Shown: positions 26,481-34,607 of the stretch, piece after piece
Layout: every line of letters starts with the position of its first letter
Position numbering within the stretch: the first letter of the stretch is position 1
Assembly (NCBI GenBank): GCA_040880465.1
Contig: JBBDIK010000005.1
Location: 79,565 to 143,564, forward strand
Source of the DNA: JBBDIK01 sp040880465
Lineage (GTDB): Bacteria; Actinomycetota; UBA4738; JBBDHU01
Direction of reading: 5' to 3'
DNA: 64,000 nt
Program-made: the position numbers and the translations under genes
Notes under the pieces: model-generated
What the model was told of the DNA's origin: nothing
Databases searched by the model: none
The model's input: only the letters and a program-made list of their open reading frames with translations

Positions 26481-28106
26481 ATGGCGAACCAGTACGACGC
26501 GATCGTGATCGGCGGCGGGCACAACGGATTGTGCGCGGCGGCCTACCTGGCCAAGGAGGGCGCGAACGTCATCGTCCTCGAGAAGCGCTACAAGACCGGC
26601 GGGGCCGCGGACACCAGCGCGCCGTGGCCAGAGCATCCCGACTTCAAGGTCACCACCTACTCGTACGTATCGGGCCTGATTCCGCCCTCGGTGGTGCAGG
26701 AACTCAAGCTCGAGAGCCACGGCTACAAGATCCACCCGATGGGTCCGGTGTACCAGGCGTGGCCGGACGGCCGTTCGATGTCGTTCGAGAGCGGGCTCAC
26801 CGACGTCAACCGCCCGTTCATCGAGAAGTTCTCGAAGAAGGATGCCGTCAACATCGAGAAGTACGATGCGTGGCTGGAGAAGCTGGCGGACATCCTCGGG
26901 CCGCTGTTGCTCAAGACACCCCCGAACGTCGGTTCGAAGAAGTTCGGGGACCTCCTGGACCAGGGCCGTCTCGCGTGGGAACTGCGCAAGCACATCGATC
27001 AGCGAACGGTTGCCGACTTCACCCGGATGATGACGATGTCCCTGACCGACTTCCTCGACGAGTGGTTCGAGTCCGAGGAACTCAAGGGCGTCCTCACCGT
27101 CGACGGCGTCATCGGCACCTGGGCCGGTCCGGACGAGCCGGGCACGGCCTACGTCCTCCTTCACCACGCCATCACCGACATCGGTGACGGCCAGCTCGGG
27201 AACTGGGGGTTCCCGGAAGGCGGGATGGGCGCCGTCTCGGACGCCTTCCGCCGGTCGGCCGAGGCGTTCGGTGCGAAGATCCGCACGGAGGCGCCCGTGG
27301 CGAAGGTCCTGACCTCGGATGGACGTGTCACCGGCGTCGCGCTGGAAAGCGGAGAGGAGCTCTCCGCGCCGGTCGTCATCACGGCGGTGCACCCGAAGAT
27401 CACGTTCCTCGAGCAACTCGACGAGGAGGAACTGCCGGCCGATTTCGTTCAGGACATCCGCAACTTCAAGACGCGGAGCGGCACGGTCAAGATCAATCTG
27501 GCGCTCAGCGAACTCCCCAACTTCACGGCTGATCCGAACCCCGCCGACGGAAGCACGCCGCATCATCTGACCGGTTCGGTCGAGCTGTCGTTCTCGCCGC
27601 GATACGTCGAAGCGGCCTTCCAGGACGCGAAGGCGGGACGGGGGGCGACTGCGCCGTTCTCGGACGGCGTGATCCCGTCGGTCGTGGACAAGACGCTGGC
27701 TCCGGAGGGTGTTCACATCATGTCGCTGTTCACGCAGTGGTGTCCGCAGGAGTGGGCGGCCGAACCGAGGGATGACGAGCTGGAGGCCTACGCGGACCGG
27801 ACGATCGGCGTGTACAACGATCTGGCGCCGAACTTCAAGGACTCGATCATCGCCCGCCAGGTGCTCGGGCCCTACGAGATGGAGCAGGAGCTGGGCATGA
27901 TCGGGGGCAACATCTTCCACGGGGAACTCTCGGCGAACCAGTTGTTCCACATGCGCCCGGCGCCGGGCTACGCGGACTTCCGAACGCCGATCAAGGGCCT
28001 GTACCAGGCCTCGTCAGGCACCCATGCGGGCGGTGGCGTGAACGGGATCCCCGGCTGGCACGCAGCGAAGGCGATCAAGGAGGATCGTGCCCTGTCGCGG
28101 AAGTAG
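26481..28106 (+). CDS. PYROXD2/phytoene-dehydrogenase-like FAD oxidoreductase (copy 2)
   Basis: 541-aa paralogue of the gene at 24060, with long shared stretches such as GVIGTWAGPDEPGTAYV and the C-terminal RPAPGYADFRTPIKGLY. The FAD fold begins YDAIVIGGGHNGLCAAAYLAKEGANVIVLEKRYKTGG. Start set at ATG 26481 because the Rossmann motif starts within five residues; upstream codons in frame form no recognisable domain. Under its own promoter/operator. Substrate unknown; two copies with separate regulators imply two related substrates or conditions. Confidence 0.85.
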   Translation: MANQYDAIVIGGGHNGLCAAAYLAKEGANVIVLEKRYKTGGAADTSAPWPEHPDFKVTTYSYVSGLIPPSVVQELKLESHGYKIHPMGPVYQAWPDGRSMSFESGLTDVNRPFIEKFSKKDAVNIEKYDAWLEKLADILGPLLLKTPPNVGSKKFGDLLDQGRLAWELRKHIDQRTVADFTRMMTMSLTDFLDEWFESEELKGVLTVDGVIGTWAGPDEPGTAYVLLHHAITDIGDGQLGNWGFPEGGMGAVSDAFRRSAEAFGAKIRTEAPVAKVLTSDGRVTGVALESGEELSAPVVITAVHPKITFLEQLDEEELPADFVQDIRNFKTRSGTVKINLALSELPNFTADPNPADGSTPHHLTGSVELSFSPRYVEAAFQDAKAGRGATAPFSDGVIPSVVDKTLAPEGVHIMSLFTQWCPQEWAAEPRDDELEAYADRTIGVYNDLAPNFKDSIIARQVLGPYEMEQELGMIGGNIFHGELSANQLFHMRPAPGYADFRTPIKGLYQASSGTHAGGGVNGIPGWHAAKAIKEDRALSRK

Positions 28107-28506
28107 CGTCCGCCCTGGTGCCGATGTCACCCGGACGTGTCCGGGCCGGAAAGCTCGGAAAGCGAAGAACCGAGGCGGCGGGAGGCTGCCTCGGTTCTCC
28201 TGGATCTCGGTTCCCGTCACGGTCTCGTCGGACGGGGTCCTCAGTCCTTCCGGTTGGGCCCTTCCACGGTCTCCTCGGTCGGGGCCCTTCCGGGGTGGTA
28301 CTCGGGTGCTTCCATGTATCTATCTTCGGCGCGGCTGGACGCGCGGTTCGTCACCTGGGCGACAGGGGATGTGTCGGGTTGCCGACGTGGGGCTGGATCC
28401 GGGTGCGTCAGGCGCGTCGCAGGCACGCTCGGCGGGTGTTGCGGCTCGTATGATGACCGGCGTCCGGCCTGAGTTACGGGTCAAACGCCGAGGAGGGTGA
28501 GCAAGG
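28107..28506. other. 400-nt intergenic region
   Basis: Contains the terminator hairpin at 28166-28198 and, near the right end, TATGAT (28449-28454), a plausible -10 for the CoA-ligase gene at 28507. No convincing coding sequence: open frames here lack ribosome-binding sites and recognisable domains. GAGGAGGGTGAGC just before 28507 is the ligase ribosome-binding site. Confidence 0.5.
28166..28198 (+). terminator. Strong stem-loop after oxidoreductase copy 2
   Basis: Perfect 11-bp arms AGAACCGAGGC / GCCTCGGTTCT with an 11-nt G-rich loop, 60 nt after the stop codon. It lacks a long U-tract. Confidence 0.6.
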
Positions 28507-30597
28507 GTGGGCAGCAGGGGCGCCGTTCGCACGATGCTCGAAGCGAACTCGATGGCCATCGTCGGCGCGAGTCCCAGGAAGGATTCCTTCGGCGAGATGA
28601 TGGTGCTGGAGGCGCTCCGCAGCGGCTACGAGGGCACCATCTACCCGGTCAACCCCAAGTACGACGAGATCCTCGGGCTGAAGGCGTACCCGTCGCTGGC
28701 CGACGTTCCCGAGTCCGTCGACATCGCGCTCCTCGGTGTCGGGAACCACCTGATCGAGGACCAGCTCGATCTTGCGATCGAAACCGGTGCGAAGTCAGCC
28801 GCGATCTTCGCCAGTTGTTACACGTCGACACCCGCGGGAGAGCCGACGTTGCTCGAGCGGCTGACGGAGAAGGCGCGTGCAGCGGAACTTGCCATCTGTG
28901 GTGGGAACTGCATGGGGTTCCTGAACGTCGACCGCAAGCTCCGGGTATGCGGGTTCGTCGAGCCGGACCTGGAACCTGGGCCGATCACGTTCATCTCCCA
29001 CTCCGGTTCGGTGTTCTCAGCGATGGCGTTCAACGACCGGGATCTGCGGTTCAATGTGATCGTGTCGGCCGGCCAGGAGATCGCGACCACGACGGCCGAC
29101 TACATGCACTACGCGCTCGATCAGGACACCACCAAGGCGATCGGCCTGTTCATCGAGACGATCCGCGACCCCGATACGTTCGTCGATGCGCTCCGGCGCG
29201 CTGCCGAGAAGGACGTGCCGGTGGTGGCGCTCAAGGTCGGACGGGAGGCGAAGGCTCGCGAGATGGTGGCCGCGCATTCCGGCGCGCTCGCAGGCGAGGA
29301 CGGCGCATACGAGGCGCTGTTCTCCCGGTATGGCGTCCTCCGCGTCGAGAACCTCGAGCGGATGTGCGACACGTTGGAACTGTTCACGCGGAACGACCGG
29401 CGCGCGGGCCCGGGTGGGTTGGCGTCGATCCACGACTCCGGCGGCGAGCGGGCGATGTTCATCGATGCCGCCGCGGAGGCCGGCGTCGAGTTCGCGCGGA
29501 TCAACGCCGAGACCACGCGCAAACTGGAGGAGACCTTGGAGGAGGGGCTCCCGGCGGTGAACCCGCTCGATGCCTGGGGTACCGGGAACGACGCCGAGCA
29601 GATCTTCATCGACTGTCTCAAGGCCCTGCGTGACGACCCGGACACTGCCGGGGTGGCGTTCGCGGTCGACATGACCTACGACCACGGGAACGAAGAGGAT
29701 TACACGTGGATGGCCGAGCAGGTCTTCCCCGAGTCGACGAAGCCGTTCGCGATGCTTTCGAACATGTCGAGCACGATCCATCCCCCCGACGCCAAGCGCA
29801 TGCGCGACCAGGGCATCCCGGTCCTGGAGGGGACGAACACCGGGCTCGACGCGTTCCGGCACCTGTTCGCGTACCGGGATTACCGTGCGTTGCCGCCGGT
29901 CGGCGATCCCACGCTCCCCTCCGACGAGGTCCGGCAGCGTTGGCGGGAACGCCTGTCTCGAAGCGAGCCGCTGCCCGAGCACGCGGGATTGGCGCTCCTG
30001 GCCGACTATGGGATTCCGGTGAGCCCGACCGAGCTCGCATCGTCACTCGACGAAGCGTTGGCCGCGGCCGGCAAGCTCGGGTACCCGGTCGCGATCAAGA
30101 CCGCGGCGACCGGAGTGATGCACAAGTCCGACGCCGGCGGCGTGAAGCTCGGGCTTGCCGACGCCGATGCCGCTGCCGTCGCGTACGAGGATCTCGCGGA
30201 CCGGCTCGGTCCCGAAGTGGTCGTCGCGCCGATGGCCGAGAGCGGCGTCGAACTCGCGCTCGGGATCGTGCACGACGAGCAGTTCGGGCCGATGGTTTTG
30301 GTGGCGGCCGGCGGCATCCTGGTCGAGCTCCTGAAAGACCGGCGCCTTGCTCTGCCGCCGCTGGACGAGGTGCGCGCGCGGGGGCTCTTGGACGGACTGC
30401 GGTCGCGTCCGATCCTGGACGGGGTCCGCGGTGCACAGCCGTCGGACATCGACGCGGTGGTGCGGTCGATCGTCGCCGTGTCGGTGCTCGCGTTCGATCT
30501 CGGCGACCTGATCCAGGAACTCGACGCGAACCCGGTGATCGCTTCCCCGAAGGGATGCGTCGCCGTGGACGCGTTGGTGGTTTCCCGCTCGATCTAG
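28507..30597 (+). CDS. Acyl/acetyl-CoA synthetase (ADP-forming), single-chain fusion (copy 2)
   Basis: 696 aa with the same domain order as the gene at 11828: CoA-binding fold (MAIVGASPRKDSFG), ligase domain with phosphohistidine H257 in AAHSGALAGEDG, ATP-grasp half (PVAIKTAATGVMHKSDAGGVKLGL, ... QELDANPVIA). GTG start with GAGGAGGGTGAGC upstream. Divergence from copy 1 suggests a different acyl substrate. It ends convergently on the ArsR gene with a 4-bp overlap of stop codons. Confidence 0.89.
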   Translation: MGSRGAVRTMLEANSMAIVGASPRKDSFGEMMVLEALRSGYEGTIYPVNPKYDEILGLKAYPSLADVPESVDIALLGVGNHLIEDQLDLAIETGAKSAAIFASCYTSTPAGEPTLLERLTEKARAAELAICGGNCMGFLNVDRKLRVCGFVEPDLEPGPITFISHSGSVFSAMAFNDRDLRFNVIVSAGQEIATTTADYMHYALDQDTTKAIGLFIETIRDPDTFVDALRRAAEKDVPVVALKVGREAKAREMVAAHSGALAGEDGAYEALFSRYGVLRVENLERMCDTLELFTRNDRRAGPGGLASIHDSGGERAMFIDAAAEAGVEFARINAETTRKLEETLEEGLPAVNPLDAWGTGNDAEQIFIDCLKALRDDPDTAGVAFAVDMTYDHGNEEDYTWMAEQVFPESTKPFAMLSNMSSTIHPPDAKRMRDQGIPVLEGTNTGLDAFRHLFAYRDYRALPPVGDPTLPSDEVRQRWRERLSRSEPLPEHAGLALLADYGIPVSPTELASSLDEALAAAGKLGYPVAIKTAATGVMHKSDAGGVKLGLADADAAAVAYEDLADRLGPEVVVAPMAESGVELALGIVHDEQFGPMVLVAAGGILVELLKDRRLALPPLDEVRARGLLDGLRSRPILDGVRGAQPSDIDAVVRSIVAVSVLAFDLGDLIQELDANPVIASPKGCVAVDALVVSRSI

Positions 30598-30929
30598 CCT
30601 CCGAATGAGGTCCGCAACAGCTTCACGAGTTCCCGAAGGGGGCGGCCGGACGACCGGAAGTACGCCCACTTCCCGCGCTGTTCGCGCTCGACGAGGCCGG
30701 CTTGGTGTAGCAGCCTGAGGTGATGACTCACGGTCGGCTGCGCGAGGCCGACGGACGCGGTCAGGTCGCACACACAGGCCTCGCCTTCCTCGGCGATCAG
30801 GCTCATGAGGCGTAGCCGTGTCGGATCTGCCAGCACCCCGAACGCGGCTGCCAGCCGGTTGGCCTCGTCCTCAGCGATGGGCGCGCTCACGGGGGCACAG
30901 CATTCGATCATCGGCAGGGCGGTCTTCAT
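30594..30929 (-). CDS. ArsR/SmtB-family metal(loid)-sensing repressor
   Basis: 111-aa winged-helix repressor. ACVCDLTASVGLAQPTVSHHLRLL (about 59-82) contains the CxC motif of the As(III)/Cd(II)-binding ELCVCDL site, followed by the recognition helix. An additional Cys pair sits at the N-terminus (IECCAP), as in CadC-like sensors. It faces an intergenic region with two copies of a dyad operator and a 15-codon Cys-rich gene. No arsenic or cadmium pump is adjacent, so the microgene is its clearest target. Confidence 0.9.
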   Translation of the reverse strand: MKTALPMIECCAPVSAPIAEDEANRLAAAFGVLADPTRLRLMSLIAEEGEACVCDLTASVGLAQPTVSHHLRLLHQAGLVEREQRGKWAYFRSSGRPLRELVKLLRTSFGG

Positions 30930-30953
30930 GGGTGGATCACCCGTCTCTCCTCA

Positions 30954-30974
30954 TATAGACAGAGGTCGATACAT
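30954..30974. promoter_or_regulatory. ArsR operator, copy 1 (imperfect)
   Basis: TATAGACAGAGGTCGATACAT resembles the perfect dyad 35 bp downstream (shared GACAGAGGTCGAT versus GACAGATGTCGAT). It lies 25 nt upstream of the arsR start and includes TAGACA, a candidate -35 for the rightward promoter (TAGGAT -10 at 30980-30985, 18-nt spacer). Confidence 0.6.
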
Positions 30975-30988
30975 GGGCGTAGGATAAC

Positions 30989-31008
30989 ACATCGACAGAT
31001 GTCGATGT
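30989..31008. promoter_or_regulatory. ArsR operator, copy 2 (perfect dyad)
   Basis: ACATCGACA-GA-TGTCGATGT: 9-bp perfect inverted repeat with a 2-nt centre, covering the predicted transcription start of the rightward microgene. Typical in size and position for ArsR/SmtB repressors. Confidence 0.75.
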
Positions 31009-31034
31009 ATGGCTTAAGGAGGGAGGTGACCGAG

Positions 31035-31082
31035 ATGACGACGGATCCTTGCTGCCCGGACGGCTGCCCGTCCGGCTGCTAG
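31035..31082 (+). CDS. 15-residue Cys-rich microprotein under ArsR control
   Basis: Encodes MTTDPCCPDGCPSGC, four Cys (6, 7, 11, 15) in 15 residues. Support for translation: a very strong ribosome-binding sequence (AGGAGGGAGGTG) 5 nt before the ATG, a perfect ArsR dyad 27 nt upstream, and a strong hairpin 15 nt after the TAG, forming a complete miniature transcription unit. Inference: a thiol peptide that chelates the metal(loid) sensed by the repressor, or a sensor leader peptide. I know no named family for it. The alternative is a non-coding ArsR-regulated RNA whose ORF is fortuitous. Confidence 0.6.
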   Translation: MTTDPCCPDGCPSGC

Positions 31083-31097
31083 CGCTTGCCGCGTGAC

Positions 31098-31126
31098 GAG
31101 GGGCCGGGCTGCAGACCGGCCCCCTC
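31098..31126 (+). terminator. Terminator-like hairpin of the Cys-rich microgene
   Basis: GAGGGGCCGG pairs with CCGGCCCCCTC (one bulged C), 8-nt loop. It closes the short transcript that starts at the ArsR-controlled promoter. There is no T-tract. Confidence 0.6.
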
Positions 31127-31239
31127 ACTCCTCGTCCCGGTGGTGTTGGTGATCGTGCTCCGGTGCGCCGCTGTTCTCGACCTATCCCCCGAACGGCCGC
31201 TAGCCCCGGGCCGGGGAAACCCGATATCGTGCTCGAGCG

Positions 31240-32727
31240 ATGCTCGACAACTACAAGTACCAGGCCAAACGCTCCGTCGTGGCCGCGCAGGAGGCGGCCC
31301 GCGGGTTCGGGCACGACCACATCGGGACCGAGCATCTGCTGCTTGGCTTGGTGCGTGAGCCGTCGCCGGCTCAAGCAGCGTTCGCCGATCTCGGAGTCAC
31401 GGATGAGGCCGTTACCGCCCAGATCGAGGACTCGCTCGGGACCGGAAAGGCGACCGACGACGCCGTCCCGTTCGACCTCGAGGCCAAGGCCGCCCTCGAT
31501 CAGGCGTCGGAGGAGGCCGCCGCGCTCGGCCGGCAGACGGTCGGCGCCGAGCACCTCGTCTTCGCCATCTTCCAGGAGCGCGAGAGTGGCGCGGTCATGC
31601 TGCTCGAAAAGCTCGGTGTCGATCCCGAGGCCGTCCGGCCCGCCGTGATGCAGCAGCTCAAAGCGACGGAGAAGGAGGAGGACGGCGCCGCGAAGAAGAC
31701 GGCAGGCAAGGAGATCGGGTCGATCCTGGTCGAGCAGGGCTCCGTCGATCAGACCCAGCTCGAGGAGGCACTCGAAGGGGCGCGCGACAAGCTGCTCGGC
31801 CGCGCGCTGATCGACCTCGGCCTCATCGAGGAACGTGATCTCGTCCGAGCCCTGGCCACCCAGATCGGGATGGACTTCGTGGACCTGGACCAGTTCCCGG
31901 TCGAGCCGTGGGCCGTGCAGCTCATCCCACCCGCGGCGGCGTGGCGTCACCACGTGATCGCGATCGGCGAGCGCGGCGGCAAGCTGCTGCTGGCGATGTC
32001 CAACCCGGCCGACAACCACGCGATCGACGACATCCGCGTCATGACGAACCGCCAGGTCGAGCCGGTCGTCGCGATGGCCTCTGACATCGAGCGTGCGCTC
32101 CGCACGAACATGGGAACGCGCGAGCAGGCCGAAGCCGATCAGGAGATGCCCGTCACGTCGGGCACCTGGTACGGCGAGTCGACGATCGGCCCATCGGAGC
32201 CGTGGAAGGGACCGGAGGACTCGGTGATCGGCGCCCCGGTCGACCTCGGGACGGTGCTGGCCGTCACCGATACCAGCGTGTTCGTCGCCATCTCCGACGT
32301 GGTCGCGCATCCCAGCGGGTTCGGGATGACGGTGACGCTCCGGCGGAGGGGCGCGCCGCGCGCGGACAAGTGGTTCGAGGCGGTGAGCTGGCAGCACCGT
32401 TGGTCCGGCTCGGGTATCCCGGAACTCTCCCCGCGGGCGCTACGGGTCGGCGTCGAGTTCCCCGACGGTGCTCGCGTCGACAACCTGTCGTTCCGAGACA
32501 TGCCGACGCGCCGGCCGAAGACGCCGAGCATGATCTCGCTCGGGGCAGAGGGCACCGGCTGGCGGGTGGACGTGCAGTACTGGATCTGGCCGCTCCCGCC
32601 GCATGGCGAGGCCAACTTCTTCTGCGAGTGGCCGTCGGAGGGGGTCCCGCTGACGCGGGTACCGTTCGACAGCGCCGTCCTGCACGAGGCGGCCGAACGC
32701 GCACACGTCCTGTGGGACGAGGGTTAA
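31240..32727 (+). CDS. ClpN - MshEN(GspE_N) - C-terminal unknown domain fusion protein
   Basis: 495-aa cytoplasmic protein with three modules. Residues 1-140: two Clp N-terminal repeats (HIGTEHLLLGLV at 27-38; TVGAEHLVFAIF at 100-111), with no AAA+ ATPase attached. Residues 155-290: a GspE_N/MshEN-type domain, including a close LGxxLIxxGLIxxxxLxxALxxQ match at 186-208, the pattern that binds c-di-GMP in MshE-like ATPases. Residues 335-495: a beta-rich domain with WIWPLPPHGEANFFCEWP, which I associate with uncharacterised actinobacterial proteins. A c-di-GMP-responsive proteolysis adaptor is a speculative reading. Confidence 0.8.
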   Translation: MLDNYKYQAKRSVVAAQEAARGFGHDHIGTEHLLLGLVREPSPAQAAFADLGVTDEAVTAQIEDSLGTGKATDDAVPFDLEAKAALDQASEEAAALGRQTVGAEHLVFAIFQERESGAVMLLEKLGVDPEAVRPAVMQQLKATEKEEDGAAKKTAGKEIGSILVEQGSVDQTQLEEALEGARDKLLGRALIDLGLIEERDLVRALATQIGMDFVDLDQFPVEPWAVQLIPPAAAWRHHVIAIGERGGKLLLAMSNPADNHAIDDIRVMTNRQVEPVVAMASDIERALRTNMGTREQAEADQEMPVTSGTWYGESTIGPSEPWKGPEDSVIGAPVDLGTVLAVTDTSVFVAISDVVAHPSGFGMTVTLRRRGAPRADKWFEAVSWQHRWSGSGIPELSPRALRVGVEFPDGARVDNLSFRDMPTRRPKTPSMISLGAEGTGWRVDVQYWIWPLPPHGEANFFCEWPSEGVPLTRVPFDSAVLHEAAERAHVLWDEG

Positions 32728-32743
32728 CTCACCCGAGTGACCG

Positions 32744-33922
32744 CTACGCCGGCCAGTCGGTGTAGACGCCGGGTCCGCGCTTGCGCAGTTCGTTCCCGAT
32801 GACCAGCCGCTGGATCTCGGAGGTGCCCTCCCAGAGGCGGTCGACCCGCAGTTCCCGCCAGAGGCGCTCCACGGGCTGCTCGCGCATGTAGCCACGACCG
32901 CCGAAGATCTGCACCGCCTTGTCGGCAACCCGATTCGCGGTCTCGGAGCAGATCAGCTTGACCGCCGAGGCCATCGCGTGGATCTGCTTGCGCGGGATGT
33001 CCGGCTGCGAGGACTCCCAGCCGACCCGGTAGAGGAGCGCCTTCGCCGCCATGATCTCGGCGGCCATGTCGGCCAGCATGAACTCGATCGATTGGAAATC
33101 GATGATGGGCTCCCCGAACTGCACGCGTTCCTTCGCGAACGCCAGCGACAGGTCGAGCGCGCGCTGTGACGCGCCGACGGTGCGCGCCCCGATCATGAGC
33201 CGCTCCTCGACGAACCAGTCCTTGGTCAGGTCGTACCCCTGGCCGACGTCCCCGAGGACCTTGTCGTCACCGACCCGTACGTCGTCGAAGGAATAGATCG
33301 GGTGCTCGAAGTAGGACGTGTGCGTGTACTTCGGGGTACGCACGAGCTCGATGCCGGGCAGGTCCTTGTCAACGATGAACACCGTCGCCTTCTCCGGGTC
33401 ACCGTCGACGTGCGCGTGGACCAGGATGATGTCCGACCGGTCACCGGCGGTCACGTGCCACTTCGTTCCGCTGATGATCCAGCCGTTGCCGTCCTTGCGG
33501 GCAGTGGTCTGCACCATCGACGGGTCCGAGCCCGCGCCTTCCTCGGTGATCGCGTAGCAGTCCTCGCGTTCGCCGCGGCACGCCGGCCGCAGGTACTCGT
33601 CCTTCTGCTGCTCGCTCCCGAACGCCAGCACGTTCGACGGATGCCAGACGAGCGCCCAGAGGCAGTTCGTCGCCTTGCCGAGTTCCTCCTCGACCAGCAT
33701 CTGCTGGAACGTCGTGAGGCCCTGGCCGCCGTCCTCCTTCGAGTGATTGATCGCGTTGAGTTCGTATTCCAGGACCGCGGCGCGGATCGTCGCGCGGCTC
33801 TCGTCGGAGATCTTGCCGTGCGCCTCCTCGGTCTCGAGCTCGTGCGGGAATAGGTACTTCTCGGTGAACTCGCGGGCGCGGCGCTGGAGCTCGCGGTCTT
33901 CGGCTGACAGGCGCAGGTCCAT
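32744..33922 (-). CDS. Acyl-CoA dehydrogenase (copy 2)
   Basis: 392 aa, full-length FAD enzyme. Motifs are CYAITEEGAGSDPS (about 127-140), ISGTKWHVTAGD, and C-terminal QIFGGRGYMREQPVERLWRELRVDRLWEGTSEIQRL. It resembles copy 1 at 14935 and probably acts on a related branched or short acyl-CoA. It is monocistronic here: the ClpN fusion gene converges on its 3' end and the small membrane-protein gene diverges from its 5' end. GGAGG lies upstream of the ATG. Confidence 0.92.
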   Translation of the reverse strand: MDLRLSAEDRELQRRAREFTEKYLFPHELETEEAHGKISDESRATIRAAVLEYELNAINHSKEDGGQGLTTFQQMLVEEELGKATNCLWALVWHPSNVLAFGSEQQKDEYLRPACRGEREDCYAITEEGAGSDPSMVQTTARKDGNGWIISGTKWHVTAGDRSDIILVHAHVDGDPEKATVFIVDKDLPGIELVRTPKYTHTSYFEHPIYSFDDVRVGDDKVLGDVGQGYDLTKDWFVEERLMIGARTVGASQRALDLSLAFAKERVQFGEPIIDFQSIEFMLADMAAEIMAAKALLYRVGWESSQPDIPRKQIHAMASAVKLICSETANRVADKAVQIFGGRGYMREQPVERLWRELRVDRLWEGTSEIQRLVIGNELRKRGPGVYTDWPA

Positions 33923-34064
33923 CTGGGTTCATTCCTCCGGGTTCGTCTCGGGCTGATGCGAGACTCAGTGTAGGACCACGGGGCCTGTCTGCGTCCACCC
34001 GGCGGTCCCGGCCGGCGCGGGCCGTACGGCCCTTCGGTTGCCGGACCCGGGGAGGTACCGCAGA

Positions 34065-34598
34065 GTGGGGGCCGTGAAGCGTCGCGCGCCGTCCCACACC
34101 GTCCTTGCCGTTGTTGGCCTGCTCGTGGCCGGGGCTGCCGCCTGGGCGTGGGTGCTATTCGGGCGCGGACCGACCTACGACGAGTACCGGCAGACCGCAC
34201 AGGAGATGGTGCCCGGGACGATGACGCTCGAGCTGCGTCCGTCGCCGGAGGGGTTCCGGCCGAACGTTACGCCCGAGGAGGCGTACAAGATCGCTTGGGA
34301 CGAACCGCTCGAGAGCCGCGTCCATCGAACGCTCGCAGTGGTGAACGACACCTACTCGGGAGCGGACGTGCGACCCGACTGGGTGTTCATCGCGCGCAAC
34401 CAGTGCTACCCGAGCGCGAAGGGGGACCTCGTCTCGCCCGCCCGGTCGGGGTCGGTGGGCGAGTCCTGCACCGACAAGAACCTGGCGATCGTGTCGGTGG
34501 ACGCGGAGAGCGGAGAGCCGGCGCTTTCGTGGGTCGGGTTCGACGATTCGGAGTCGTGGACCCCGGCGAACGCGAGGGAGACCGCGGCGACGGCGTAG
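34065..34598 (+). CDS. Membrane-anchored/secreted protein of unknown function
   Basis: About 177 aa. A single N-terminal hydrophobic segment (VLAVVGLLVAGAAAWAWVLF) after a short basic stretch suggests a signal anchor; the rest is predicted extracytoplasmic with two Cys (NQCYPS, ESCTDK) that may form a disulfide. GTG at 34065 is chosen because GGAGG is 9 nt upstream; GTG 34074 is an alternative. No family recognised. It converges on the gene for a solute-binding protein. Confidence 0.6.
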   Translation: MGAVKRRAPSHTVLAVVGLLVAGAAAWAWVLFGRGPTYDEYRQTAQEMVPGTMTLELRPSPEGFRPNVTPEEAYKIAWDEPLESRVHRTLAVVNDTYSGADVRPDWVFIARNQCYPSAKGDLVSPARSGSVGESCTDKNLAIVSVDAESGEPALSWVGFDDSESWTPANARETAATA

Positions 34599-34607
34599 AA
34601 AGTCGGC

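Noticed and set aside
24060..28106. Carotenoid biosynthesis cluster from phytoene-desaturase-like genes
   Set aside because: No crtB, crtE or cyclase genes nearby; sequence style is PYROXD2-like.
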